Shown: piece by piece, positions 1 through 7,996 of the stretch
Numbering within the stretch: position 1 is the stretch's first letter
Layout of the letters: every line of letters starts with the position of its first letter
DNA from: Limnobacter alexandrii
GTDB taxonomy: Bacteria; Pseudomonadota; Gammaproteobacteria; Burkholderiales; Burkholderiaceae_B
DNA length: 64,000 nt
Assembly: GCF_005871185.1 (NCBI RefSeq)
Contig: NZ_SWKN01000006.1
Location: 1,156,451 to 1,220,450, forward strand
Direction: 5' to 3'
Position numbers and translations under genes: made by a program
Notes under the pieces: model-generated
What the model was told of the DNA's origin: nothing
Databases searched by the model: none
What the model saw: only the letters and a program-made list of their open reading frames with translations

Positions 1-457
1 AAAGCACCGAAAATGCGGCTTTCACGGGTTTCACAAATTGAGGGTATTCAATGCCTTGGGGAACCGGGCCGCCGTAGGCTGCATTCAGCCGGGCGAAGGG
101 CAGGTTGGCTTCTGGGGCAACTTGTTGCAAAACCTCGCGGGCATGCAATTTGTGCTGGCAAGCCAGAATTGAATTGACTGGTGTGCCAGGCCAGCCCATT
201 TTTTCAGCGAGCAAGGCTGCACACAGCGCACCAAATTGTTCGTGGCTGGAGGCAACCGCCTTGGCACCATGCAGTTTGGCCAGCACGGCCGCTTTGGCTA
301 CAAAGCGTTCGGTGTCAAACCAGGCTAGGCGCGCATTGCTGGGAAAGGTGAATAAATCAAAGCCCGACACCACACTGGGCCACTGGGTGCGAAGCCGGTT
401 TGCACCTTGCTCATCCCAGTCGTAATTGAACAGCAGCAGAGTTGTTGGGTGAGGCAT
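1..457 (-). CDS. ATP-grasp domain protein, 3' part outside window
   Basis: An open frame reads leftward from an ATG at 457 and is still open at base 1, so about 152 residues of the N-terminal part are visible. It begins MPHPTTLLLFNYDWDEQG and contains a pre-ATP-grasp-like region, followed near residues 135-152 by the pattern FVKPVKAAFS. That pattern matches the first lysine-bearing strand of the ATP-binding lid in ATP-grasp enzymes. Such enzymes join a carboxylate to an amine or thiol at the cost of ATP; the substrate cannot be told from this fragment. The next gene on the same strand (DUF547) starts upstream and ends 18 bases before this start, so the two may be cotranscribed. The family call rests on a short stretch and is moderate. 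Confidence 0.6.
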   Translation of the reverse strand, partial: MPHPTTLLLFNYDWDEQGANRLRTQWPSVVSGFDLFTFPSNARLAWFDTERFVAKAAVLAKLHGAKAVASSHEQFGALCAALLAEKMGWPGTPVNSILACQHKLHAREVLQQVAPEANLPFARLNAAYGGPVPQGIEYPQFVKPVKAAFSVL

Positions 458-474
458 TTGATCGAGAAATAGGG

Positions 475-1281
475 TTAGCGTTTGATGTCGTTGAGTGACC
501 AGTCGTATTCTGTATACGCTAGGGGAAAGGATTTGGATGCGATTTTATCGACTATTTCCGGGCTAGAACTCATGTCTTTGGCCCACTTCGCAAATACATC
601 CTTCACTTCCTTAAAACCTTGATGGCCCTTTTCAAAGTCTTCAGCAAACCATTTGAAAATCGGACTAACCTGCAACTCGCCGTTCTTTACACGGTTGCGG
701 CTTGGGTCGCTTAGAAACCGCCGCATTCCATCGTCAAGCTGGGCATTCAGTTTTGTTGCGGTGAAGGCTTCGTTGCGCAATGCCGGGCAGCCAATGCTGG
801 CGCAGTTCACGGCAGCATGAATGCGGGGTTCTTTGTACCTGGGCCGAAGTTGTTCATGTTCAATCCAGTCCAAGTGGCGCTTTTCTCCCAACAGTGTGAA
901 AAATTCCTGCTTCCAAGGGCTGCCAAACAGCCCACCTATTTCCTTGATGGACTTGATGTTGGGGTATTTGGTCAAAATCAGTTCAATGGTGAAGCCATTG
1001 TAGGCATTGATTAAAAATGCCATTTGCTGGTTTTTCGAGAAGTTATTGAATTCGTTCTGATCAAGCGCAGACCATTCATTCAAGACAGATTTCAGGGCCT
1101 GGCGGTCTTGCTGAAAACCTGCGTAGTCCACAACGGTTTGTTTGTTGCTGGGCAACCACTTCACATGCTTGGCCACAAGGCCATTCCAGGCCGAGTAATT
1201 GTGGTCAAATTCAGCAGCAAAACCAGCGTTGGTCAGTGCCAATGTGGAAACCAGTAAAAGTGTTCTTAAAAATTTCAGCAT
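475..1281 (-). CDS. DUF547 family secreted protein
   Basis: A 268-residue protein starting MLKFLRTLLLVSTLALT, with a clear Sec signal peptide ending near FAA. I chose this ATG over one seven codons upstream because the signal peptide begins here. The mature part carries DUF547 features: a region rich in NAYN (AFLINAYNGFTIELI), a segment IKEIGGLFGSPW, and the paired motif IHAAVNCASIGCPALR with two cysteines. DUF547 proteins are widespread, periplasmic or exported, with a cysteine-protease-like fold suggested but no settled function. It lies 18 bases upstream of the ATP-grasp gene on the same strand. Family assignment is good; function is unknown. Confidence 0.8.
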   Translation of the reverse strand: MLKFLRTLLLVSTLALTNAGFAAEFDHNYSAWNGLVAKHVKWLPSNKQTVVDYAGFQQDRQALKSVLNEWSALDQNEFNNFSKNQQMAFLINAYNGFTIELILTKYPNIKSIKEIGGLFGSPWKQEFFTLLGEKRHLDWIEHEQLRPRYKEPRIHAAVNCASIGCPALRNEAFTATKLNAQLDDGMRRFLSDPSRNRVKNGELQVSPIFKWFAEDFEKGHQGFKEVKDVFAKWAKDMSSSPEIVDKIASKSFPLAYTEYDWSLNDIKR

Positions 1282-1415
1282 GGTTATTTGAATCGCGATC
1301 AATGTCGGTTGGAGTTGAACTGGCTACCACTGGTTCAACCCATTAACGAGAGTATTCGTCCGGTGAGGCAATTTGGTTACACTACCGCAGATTCGTCAAT
1401 TCATTTGGAGTTGCC

Positions 1416-1763
1416 ATGCCCGCTGTGCCGGTCACCATTGCCATGTTGCTGATCAGCAATATTTTCATGACCTTTGCATGGTATGCCCATTTGAAAGACA
1501 TGAGCCAGAAGCCATGGATTATTGCGGCGCTGGTCAGTTGGGGCATTGCCTTGTTTGAGTATCTGTTTCAGGTGCCCGCCAACCGGATCGGTTACACGGT
1601 GCTTTCGGTGGGCCAGTTAAAGGTGATGCAGGAAATCATCACGCTGACGGTGTTTGTGCCTTTTGCTGTGTTTTACATGAAGGAGCCGCTGAAGCTGGAT
1701 TACTTGTGGGCTGGTTTGTGCCTGGTGGGCGCGGCTTATTTTATGTTCAGGGACAAGCTGTAG
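1416..1763 (+). CDS. DUF486 (DMT superfamily) small membrane protein
   Basis: A 115-residue, very hydrophobic protein with four predicted membrane helices (about residues 5-22, 34-51, 70-88 and 95-111). The sequence has typical DUF486 features: ISNIFMTFAWYAHLK near the start, the FQVPANRIGY loop, then QLKVMQEIITL and a final AAYFMFR. DUF486 proteins belong to the drug/metabolite transporter superfamily and are about half the size of an EamA transporter, so they probably work as oligomers. The substrate is unknown. A GGAG-type ribosome site lies a few bases before the ATG. The gene converges on the receiver-domain gene and the two stops are only 14 bases apart, with no obvious terminator hairpin between them. 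Confidence 0.82.
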   Translation: MPAVPVTIAMLLISNIFMTFAWYAHLKDMSQKPWIIAALVSWGIALFEYLFQVPANRIGYTVLSVGQLKVMQEIITLTVFVPFAVFYMKEPLKLDYLWAGLCLVGAAYFMFRDKL

Positions 1764-1776
1764 TGCCACTGGGTGC

Positions 1777-2160
1777 TCACACTGCCTTTTGTTCAAATTG
1801 CGTCATGAAGTGTTCAATGGCCTGCGTAAACATTTGACCTTGACCACCTTTTTCAGCAACCTGAATTCGGCCTGCGGCCTGTTGTTCCAATTGCCTGGGC
1901 AGTTCTTCTTCAGTGGACTGAACAATCACTGGTGTGTGTAGGCAATATTCAAGCAGAAAGCGGGCGGTGTTTTCTGCTTTCGAATCGCTGAGGTTCAGGT
2001 CAGAGATCAGTAGCTGGCAGCTGTCGTGCGAGGCTTGAAGCTGTGTCAAGCTTCTGAAGTATTTCACCTCCACCCGGTCTGCGAGCAGGCGAGTCAAATG
2101 CGTTTCGAGAACGAATCGATGCATTTCAAAGTCCTCGAGGCAGAAAATTACGGGTTTCAT
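1777..2160 (-). CDS. Stand-alone response-regulator receiver domain
   Basis: A 127-residue protein made of a single CheY-like receiver domain. It has the acidic pair in strand one (E9, D10), a phosphoacceptor aspartate at D54 in LLISDLNLS, a hydroxyl residue at about S82 (VIVQST) and the conserved lysine at K104 (VAEKGG). All the residues needed for phosphorylation therefore seem present. No output domain is attached, so it probably passes a signal to a partner protein, as CheY or Spo0F-like proteins do. No histidine kinase lies next to it, so the partner is not visible from context. The domain call is firm, the pathway is not known. Confidence 0.78.
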   Translation of the reverse strand: MKPVIFCLEDFEMHRFVLETHLTRLLADRVEVKYFRSLTQLQASHDSCQLLISDLNLSDSKAENTARFLLEYCLHTPVIVQSTEEELPRQLEQQAAGRIQVAEKGGQGQMFTQAIEHFMTQFEQKAV

Positions 2161-2273
2161 GCGTTTTTAGAATTCAGGCGTTAACATTTACATCGTACGA
2201 GAAATGCATTCGGGGTGAGAAATCGACGGATTTCTTATCCCTCACAATGGGGTTGTTGCACAGGAGAGGGCCA

Positions 2274-3371
2274 ATGCTCACCGACGTATTGTTCTTTGTA
2301 GCGGGACTTGTTTTGCTGGTACTTGGCGCCAATGTGCTGGTTCGCGGTGCATCCAACCTCGCATTCTCGTTTGGTATTTCGCCATTGGTGGTGGGTTTGA
2401 CGGTGGTGGCCTTTGGCACCAGTGCACCTGAAATTGCCGTCTCAGTCGGGGCGGTGATCGCAGGCACCACGGACATTGCCATTGGCAACGTGGTGGGCAG
2501 CAATATTTTCAATGTGCTGTTTATTCTTGGTTTGAGCGCAATGATTACGCCACTGGTGGTGAATCTTCAACTGATTCGTCAAGAGGTGCCGATCATGATT
2601 GGCGCATCGGTGTTGCTGCTTTTATTGAGCCTGGATGGGCAACTGTCCTGGAGTGATGGCGGTATTCTTGCTGTACTCATGGTGGCCTACACTGCATTTT
2701 TGATTGTTCAATCCCGCACACAAGTCAAAGAAGCACAAGCCGAATATGACGAAGAACTTCACCCGGCTGCGCAAGGCAGTTGGGATTCCAAGCTGCCGGT
2801 GCAGCTTGGGCTGATCGTCCTGGGTTTGGGTTTGCTGGTGCTGGGCTCAGAATGGCTGGTGGGGTCCGCAGTTGTATTTGCCAAGGCCATGGGAGTGAGT
2901 GATGTGGTCATTGCGCTGACCATTGTCTCGGCGGGTACGTCCATGCCCGAGGTGGCCACCTCAATTGCAGCAGCGCTGAAAGGCGAGCGCGACATTGCAG
3001 TGGGCAATGTGGTGGGCAGTTCTACATTCAATATTTTTGCCTGTTTGGGTATTTCAAGTTTGGTCGCAGCCCCGCTGGGCCTGCAAGTTGCGCCTTCACT
3101 GTTGGCGTTTGACATGTGGGTGATGTTGGCTGTGGCCTTTGCCTGTTTGCCAATTTTCCTCACAGGCAGAGAAATTGCACGTTGGGAAGGTGGTGTGTTT
3201 TTGGCCTATTACACTGCTTATGTGGTGTATCTGATTCTCGATGCGCAGGGGCATGATGCACTCGACTTTTATTCCAACACCATGTTGAGTTTTGTGGTGC
3301 CCATTACTGTGATTACCCTGGTGGTCAGCGTGTTGCGCAGAAAAAGCGGGGAGGGCAATTCAATCACTTGA
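2274..3371 (+). CDS. Calcium/sodium antiporter (CaCA family)
   Basis: A 365-residue polytopic inner-membrane protein with the internal duplication typical of K+-dependent/independent Na+/Ca2+ exchangers (YrbG-like). Each half carries an alpha-repeat: GTSAPE followed by NVVGSNIFN in the N-terminal half, and GTSMPE followed by NVVGSSTFN in the C-terminal half. The acidic residues in these repeats bind the cation. About ten membrane helices are visible, with a charged cytoplasmic loop near residues 150-175. I chose the ATG at 2274 rather than a codon 27 bases upstream because AGGAG lies at a proper distance before it. It probably exports calcium in exchange for sodium or protons. The family is certain; the ion preference is inferred. 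Confidence 0.93.
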   Translation: MLTDVLFFVAGLVLLVLGANVLVRGASNLAFSFGISPLVVGLTVVAFGTSAPEIAVSVGAVIAGTTDIAIGNVVGSNIFNVLFILGLSAMITPLVVNLQLIRQEVPIMIGASVLLLLLSLDGQLSWSDGGILAVLMVAYTAFLIVQSRTQVKEAQAEYDEELHPAAQGSWDSKLPVQLGLIVLGLGLLVLGSEWLVGSAVVFAKAMGVSDVVIALTIVSAGTSMPEVATSIAAALKGERDIAVGNVVGSSTFNIFACLGISSLVAAPLGLQVAPSLLAFDMWVMLAVAFACLPIFLTGREIARWEGGVFLAYYTAYVVYLILDAQGHDALDFYSNTMLSFVVPITVITLVVSVLRRKSGEGNSIT

Positions 3372-3486
3372 ATTCAATGTGTTTAGCAGCACTGATCACT
3401 GGATTCAGGGACTTACGCCCCCTTCTTTAAAGGCGTACATTGGTATCGTGTATAGACCTGCAGTACAGCTTGATCAGGAGAAGGCT

Positions 3487-4473
3487 TTGAGAATAGCCCC
3501 CGCCGTTGTTGCAGTTGTTTTGAATGTGTTTGCTTTGGGCAATGTGGCCTATGCTGCAAACACCGCCAGTGATTTACCGGTTTGGCTTCAAGAACGTTTT
3601 GAACCAGTGCATTACGACTTGACCGAAATGGTGGATGACACTGCACGCGGTATCGACCAGTTTTTTGGCACCGAAGAAAGCCTGTTTGTTGAAAACCAAT
3701 CCTTTCTCCGGGTGGCGCTGGATACCCGGCTTCAGCCTGGCGAATCCAAACTGGATCCCAGTGTTCGTTTTCGGGTGGACATGCCCACCACCAAAAAACG
3801 ACTGCGCCTGATTATTGAAAGTGACATTGAAGAGCCTTTGAGCCGCCTTTCCGAGCAGGGTATTCGCGAAGTGCGCGGTGGTGAGCGGTTCGATACCAAC
3901 AATTCTGCAGTGGGCCTGGAACAGCGTTCCTCCAAAGACCCCACTCAGGCTTGGGTACAAGGCTTGGGTTTGGGCGTGAAGTTTGGTGCACCACTCGACC
4001 CCTATGTGCGTTATTCCGCCTTGAGGCAGTGGAATTTCAGCGAGAGCAAGTGGCAAGTCAATTCCTCAAGCCGGGTGACTCAATTCAATCAGCGAGGCTT
4101 GCAAGTACGAACCAACTTTGACGTGAACAAACCGCTGGATGAGGAACGAACACTTCGTTTTCAAACCTATGCCGAGTTCGAGGAAATGCGCGACTCCACC
4201 GTGTTTTCGCAAACTGCCGAGTTGAACCGTATTCTGGATTCCCGCACGGCCTTGCGTTATGCGCTGATTATTGTGGGAGAGGACCGAGGCGAAAAAACCA
4301 TCAAGGACTATATTTTGCAGGCCTACTACCGCCGGGACATTCACAAAAACATTCTGTTCATGGATATTATTCCTGAAATTCATTTTCCGACCGAAGGCAA
4401 TCGAGACCCCTATGTGGCCCTGACCTTTCGCCTGGAAGCATTCTTTAGAGGCAACTTCAGCCGTTCTTTATGA
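3487..4473 (+). CDS. Predicted outer-membrane protein, uncharacterised
   Basis: A protein of about 328 residues. The best start is a TTG at 3487: AGGAG at 3476-3480 lies six bases upstream, and the product then begins with a clean signal peptide (LRIAPAVVAVVLNVFALGNV, cut near AYA). An upstream GTG would bury this signal. The mature protein alternates polar and hydrophobic residues in many short stretches (RFRVDMP, LRLIIES, GVKFGAPLDPYVRYSAL) and ends in ALTFRLEAFFRGNFSRSL, which suggests a beta-barrel. I recognise no named family. The gene overlaps the next one by four bases (ATGA), so it is translationally coupled to the hydrolase and, through it, to the glucan synthase. A role in the envelope, perhaps export or attachment of glucan, is only inference. 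Confidence 0.65.
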   Translation: MRIAPAVVAVVLNVFALGNVAYAANTASDLPVWLQERFEPVHYDLTEMVDDTARGIDQFFGTEESLFVENQSFLRVALDTRLQPGESKLDPSVRFRVDMPTTKKRLRLIIESDIEEPLSRLSEQGIREVRGGERFDTNNSAVGLEQRSSKDPTQAWVQGLGLGVKFGAPLDPYVRYSALRQWNFSESKWQVNSSSRVTQFNQRGLQVRTNFDVNKPLDEERTLRFQTYAEFEEMRDSTVFSQTAELNRILDSRTALRYALIIVGEDRGEKTIKDYILQAYYRRDIHKNILFMDIIPEIHFPTEGNRDPYVALTFRLEAFFRGNFSRSL

Positions 4474-5363
4474 CGCATTCCGTTCTTGAATTGCAGAGAG
4501 ACAACTTGCAGCTTAGCGCGATGGCGGAAGGTTCCGAACAAGGGCCTGTTGCCATGCTGGTGCACGGTTTCCCTGATACGCCGCACAGTTGGAACGGCGT
4601 GGCCGAGGGATTGGTGCAGGCAGGCTACTATGTAGTGCGGCCTTGGCTTCGGGGGTACACGCCGGCCTCGGTCAGCCCCAGTGCCGCTTACGATCCGTTC
4701 AATGCCGGGCTTGATTTGTTGGCCTGGCGAAATCTGTTTGAAGGGCGCGAGGTGCACCTGGTGGGGCATGATTGGGGCGCAGTGGCTGGCATGGCCGCGG
4801 CCGCCACCGACCCGCAAGCCTGGAAAACGCTCAGCCTGTTGGCCATACCGCCATTTCAAAAAGTGGAAAGGGCTTGGCGGTTGATGCCAAAGCAGTTGGT
4901 GCTCTCTGCGTACATGCTTGAAATGCAATCGACCAAGGCGCCAGCCAAGTTGGCAGCCAATCAGTGTGGTCGAATTCGGGCTTTCTGGAACAGTTGGTCG
5001 CCTGGCTGGAAATACTCCGAAGCCGAAATTCAGCCTGTGCTTGAAGCTTTTTCCAATCCAGGCGTGGCCTGGGCCGCAACGCGTTACTACCGTTCGCTGT
5101 TCACTTTGCACCGCGCGGCAACCCGCTCTATTTATACCTTGTCCAGAAAACCATTGCATGTACCCACGCTGGCGCTGGCTGGTGAAAACGATGGCTGCAT
5201 GCAGTCGGCATTGCTTGCACCCATGGTTGAACCCCAATATTTTCCGAAAGGAGTAAGAGCCTGTACTTTGTCTGGGTGCGGTCATTTTCTTCAAGCCGAG
5301 CAACCCGGCGCAGTGCTGCAAGAACTGCTTGCGCATCTGCGTGGTCAAGATAGAATTCACTGA
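4470..5363 (+). CDS. Alpha/beta hydrolase, epoxide-hydrolase-like
   Basis: A 297-residue alpha/beta hydrolase. The oxyanion region is LVHGFPDTPHSW near residue 31 and the nucleophile elbow is VGHDWGA with an aspartate at D101, not serine. The catalytic histidine is probably in SGCGHFLQAE near the C-terminus. An aspartate nucleophile with the HGFPD motif is typical of epoxide hydrolases and haloalkane dehalogenases, which form an ester intermediate that water then splits. It has no signal peptide and should be cytoplasmic. It overlaps the preceding outer-membrane gene by four bases and lies 23 bases before the glucan synthase gene. How it relates to glucan synthesis is not evident; it may simply share the promoter. 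The substrate is unknown. Confidence 0.85.
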   Translation: MTHSVLELQRDNLQLSAMAEGSEQGPVAMLVHGFPDTPHSWNGVAEGLVQAGYYVVRPWLRGYTPASVSPSAAYDPFNAGLDLLAWRNLFEGREVHLVGHDWGAVAGMAAAATDPQAWKTLSLLAIPPFQKVERAWRLMPKQLVLSAYMLEMQSTKAPAKLAANQCGRIRAFWNSWSPGWKYSEAEIQPVLEAFSNPGVAWAATRYYRSLFTLHRAATRSIYTLSRKPLHVPTLALAGENDGCMQSALLAPMVEPQYFPKGVRACTLSGCGHFLQAEQPGAVLQELLAHLRGQDRIH

Positions 5364-5386
5364 ATCGATTTTATAGCTGTACGCCC

Positions 5387-7996
5387 ATGCCCTCCGTTTT
5401 TGCGCTGTTTGCTTTTGTGTTGCTGGTAGTCGGGGGTTACGGTTACATCAACCAGCCTGCTCAGGAGCCGCCCTGGAACCAGGTCATTCCGGGCTTCGCA
5501 TTTTCGCCCTACCAGGCCGGGCAAAGCCCAATCGACAACATCGAGCCCAAACGGGAAGACATCAACCGGGATTTGTCCTTGTTGGCGGGCAAAACACTCG
5601 CCATTCGTACCTACACTGTCGCTGGCATATTTGGAGAAATCCCCGCGCTGGCCAAAGCACACAATATCAATGTGGCCTTGGGTGCCTGGTTAAGCCCCGA
5701 CCTGCAGGCCAATGAGAAAGAACTTGAGCGTTTGCTCAGTGTGGCGCATAGCCCCCCTTACAATGTGGTCCGCCTGATTGTGGGCAACGAGGCCTTGTTG
5801 CGTGAAGACCTGAACCTCAAGCAGATGATCGCTTATCTGGACCAAGTACGTTCGGGGACGGATATTCCGGTGAGCACGGCCGAACCCTGGCATGTGTGGT
5901 TGAAAAACCCGGAGCTGGCTGAGCATGTGGATTACCTCGCCGTGCATTTGCTGCCCTTTTGGGAAGGCATCGCACTGAATGATGCGGTTGATTTTTCAAT
6001 CAACACCTACAAGCAATTGCAGCAAACCTTCCCTGGCAAGCCGATTGTGGTCACCGAAGTGGGTTGGCCCAGCAATGGTCGCTCGATCAAGCAAGCCGAT
6101 GCATCACAGGCCAATCAGGCCAAGTTTTTGCGCCGTTTCATTCAGCGTGCCGAGCAAGAGAACATGGTGTTCTATGTGATGGAGGCTTTTGATCAGCCCT
6201 GGAAATCGGACATTGAAGGCAGCGTGGGCGGGCACTGGGGTGTATTCGATTCATTTCGTGAAGCGAAGTTTGAACCAGATCGTCCAATCATTGCCATACC
6301 ACAGTGGAAGTTACTTGCCGCTGCATCCATCGTGGTGGCATTGATGATGACTTTCCTCTTGCTGATCGACAGCAAAGCCCTGCGCGACAGTGGGCGCACA
6401 TTTTTGATCTTCAATGCCTTTGTCATTTCATCTTTGATCATTTATGTAATCTACGACTTCACCTTGCAGTACCACACCTGGGCCAGTGTGGCCATTTCCG
6501 TCTTTCTGTTGCTGGGTGTGGTGGGTGTGTTTGTCATCGTGATGTCAGAAGCCCATGAATGGGCAGAAGCCATGTGGTACAGCAGCCGACGCAGGTTGTT
6601 GACCTTGCCAAAGCGTGCAGATTCGGAGAATACGGGCGCAAGGCATTTTCAGCCTTTTGTGTCCATTCATGTGCCGGCCTACGAGGAACCACCAGAGATG
6701 TTGATGGATACCCTCAATGCCCTGGCCCGACTGGATTATCCGAATTTTGAAGTGATCGTGGTGGACAACAACACGAAAAATGAGGCCACTTGGCGCCCAG
6801 TGCAGGCACATTGCCTGCAACTGGGTGAGCGTTTCCGCTTCTTTCATGTCAGCCCCTTGAGCGGCTACAAGGCGGGTGCCTTGAACTACGCGCTGGAGCG
6901 GACCAGCCCGCAGGCCGAGGTGGTGGCTGTGATTGATGCAGACTACAAGGTGCTGCCACACTGGTTGAAAGACCTGGCCCCCGAATTCGAGAAGCCCGAG
7001 ATTGCGATTGTGCAGGCTCCGCAAGACTATCGCGATGGTTCAGACAGCGCATTCAAATCCCTGTGTTATGCCGAGTACAAGGGTTTTTTTCATCTCGGTA
7101 TGGTGACCCGCAACGAGCGCAATGCAATTATTCAGCACGGCACCATGACCATGGTTCGCAGGTCGGTGCTTGAACAGGTGGGCTGCTGGGGGGTTAGCAC
7201 CATTACCGAAGACACTGAATTGGGGTTGCGAATTTTTGAGCAGGGCCATGAGGCGGTTTACATTGACCAAAGCTACGGGCACGGTTTAATTCCCGACACC
7301 TTTACTGATTACAAAAAACAACGCCACCGCTGGGCCTATGGTGCCATGCAAATTTTGCGCGAACACGCAGCCCAGTTGCTGGGGCTTAAGCCAAGCAAAT
7401 TGACAGCAGGCCAGCGCTATCACTTTGTGTCTGGTTGGTTGCCCTGGATTGCCGATGGCATCAATCTGGTTTTTACCCTGCTGGCTTTAGTGTGGTCGGG
7501 CTTGATGTTGCTTGATCCTTTGGCGTTCAATGCCCCTCCATTGTTGATCAGCATCGTGCCCATCATGTTTTTCACATTCAAAATCACCAAGCTGTTCACT
7601 CTGTACCTGGTGCAGGTCAAGGCCAGTTTTACAACGGCTGTGGCAGCCACTTTGGCAGGCTTGTCACTTAGTTATGCGATAGGGCGCGCCACCTTGTCGG
7701 GTTTGTTTGTGGGGCGAAAAATTCCTTTCATTCGAACTCCGAAAATGGTCAATCGAATGGCAGTGCTGTATGCAATCAATGCAGCCCGGGATGAATCTGT
7801 TTTGGCCTTTGTGTTGTTGTGTGCCGTAGGGCTGATCTATTTTCAATTGGGTTTTGATTCCAAAGAGAACCTGGCCTGGTGCCTGGTATTGGTGTCCCAA
7901 AGTTTGCCTTTCCTTGCGGCGTTTGTCGTTTCCTTACTCAGTGCTGCGCCCACACGGGCTGCGGCGCACAATGAAGTTGGTGTAAAGCAGTCATGA
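5387..7996 (+). CDS. GH17-GT2 fusion, beta-glucan synthase (NdvB-like)
   Basis: An 869-residue two-part membrane enzyme. After an N-terminal membrane anchor, residues about 25-290 form a glycoside hydrolase family 17 domain with the acid/base glutamate in VGNEAL (about 133) and the nucleophile in the signature VTEVGWPSNG (about 221). Helices near 305-395 lead to a family 2 glycosyltransferase domain (about 420-650) with VVDNNT, the metal-binding DAD in VIDADY, the TEDTELG acidic motif and the acceptor motif QRHRW. More helices follow to the end. The same GH17 plus GT2 arrangement occurs in NdvB of Pseudomonas aeruginosa and Bradyrhizobium, which make cyclic beta-1,3-linked periplasmic glucans. 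By analogy this enzyme polymerises glucose from UDP-glucose and the GH17 part remodels or cyclises it. It overlaps the next gene by four bases. Confidence 0.9.
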   Translation: MPSVFALFAFVLLVVGGYGYINQPAQEPPWNQVIPGFAFSPYQAGQSPIDNIEPKREDINRDLSLLAGKTLAIRTYTVAGIFGEIPALAKAHNINVALGAWLSPDLQANEKELERLLSVAHSPPYNVVRLIVGNEALLREDLNLKQMIAYLDQVRSGTDIPVSTAEPWHVWLKNPELAEHVDYLAVHLLPFWEGIALNDAVDFSINTYKQLQQTFPGKPIVVTEVGWPSNGRSIKQADASQANQAKFLRRFIQRAEQENMVFYVMEAFDQPWKSDIEGSVGGHWGVFDSFREAKFEPDRPIIAIPQWKLLAAASIVVALMMTFLLLIDSKALRDSGRTFLIFNAFVISSLIIYVIYDFTLQYHTWASVAISVFLLLGVVGVFVIVMSEAHEWAEAMWYSSRRRLLTLPKRADSENTGARHFQPFVSIHVPAYEEPPEMLMDTLNALARLDYPNFEVIVVDNNTKNEATWRPVQAHCLQLGERFRFFHVSPLSGYKAGALNYALERTSPQAEVVAVIDADYKVLPHWLKDLAPEFEKPEIAIVQAPQDYRDGSDSAFKSLCYAEYKGFFHLGMVTRNERNAIIQHGTMTMVRRSVLEQVGCWGVSTITEDTELGLRIFEQGHEAVYIDQSYGHGLIPDTFTDYKKQRHRWAYGAMQILREHAAQLLGLKPSKLTAGQRYHFVSGWLPWIADGINLVFTLLALVWSGLMLLDPLAFNAPPLLISIVPIMFFTFKITKLFTLYLVQVKASFTTAVAATLAGLSLSYAIGRATLSGLFVGRKIPFIRTPKMVNRMAVLYAINAARDESVLAFVLLCAVGLIYFQLGFDSKENLAWCLVLVSQSLPFLAAFVVSLLSAAPTRAAAHNEVGVKQS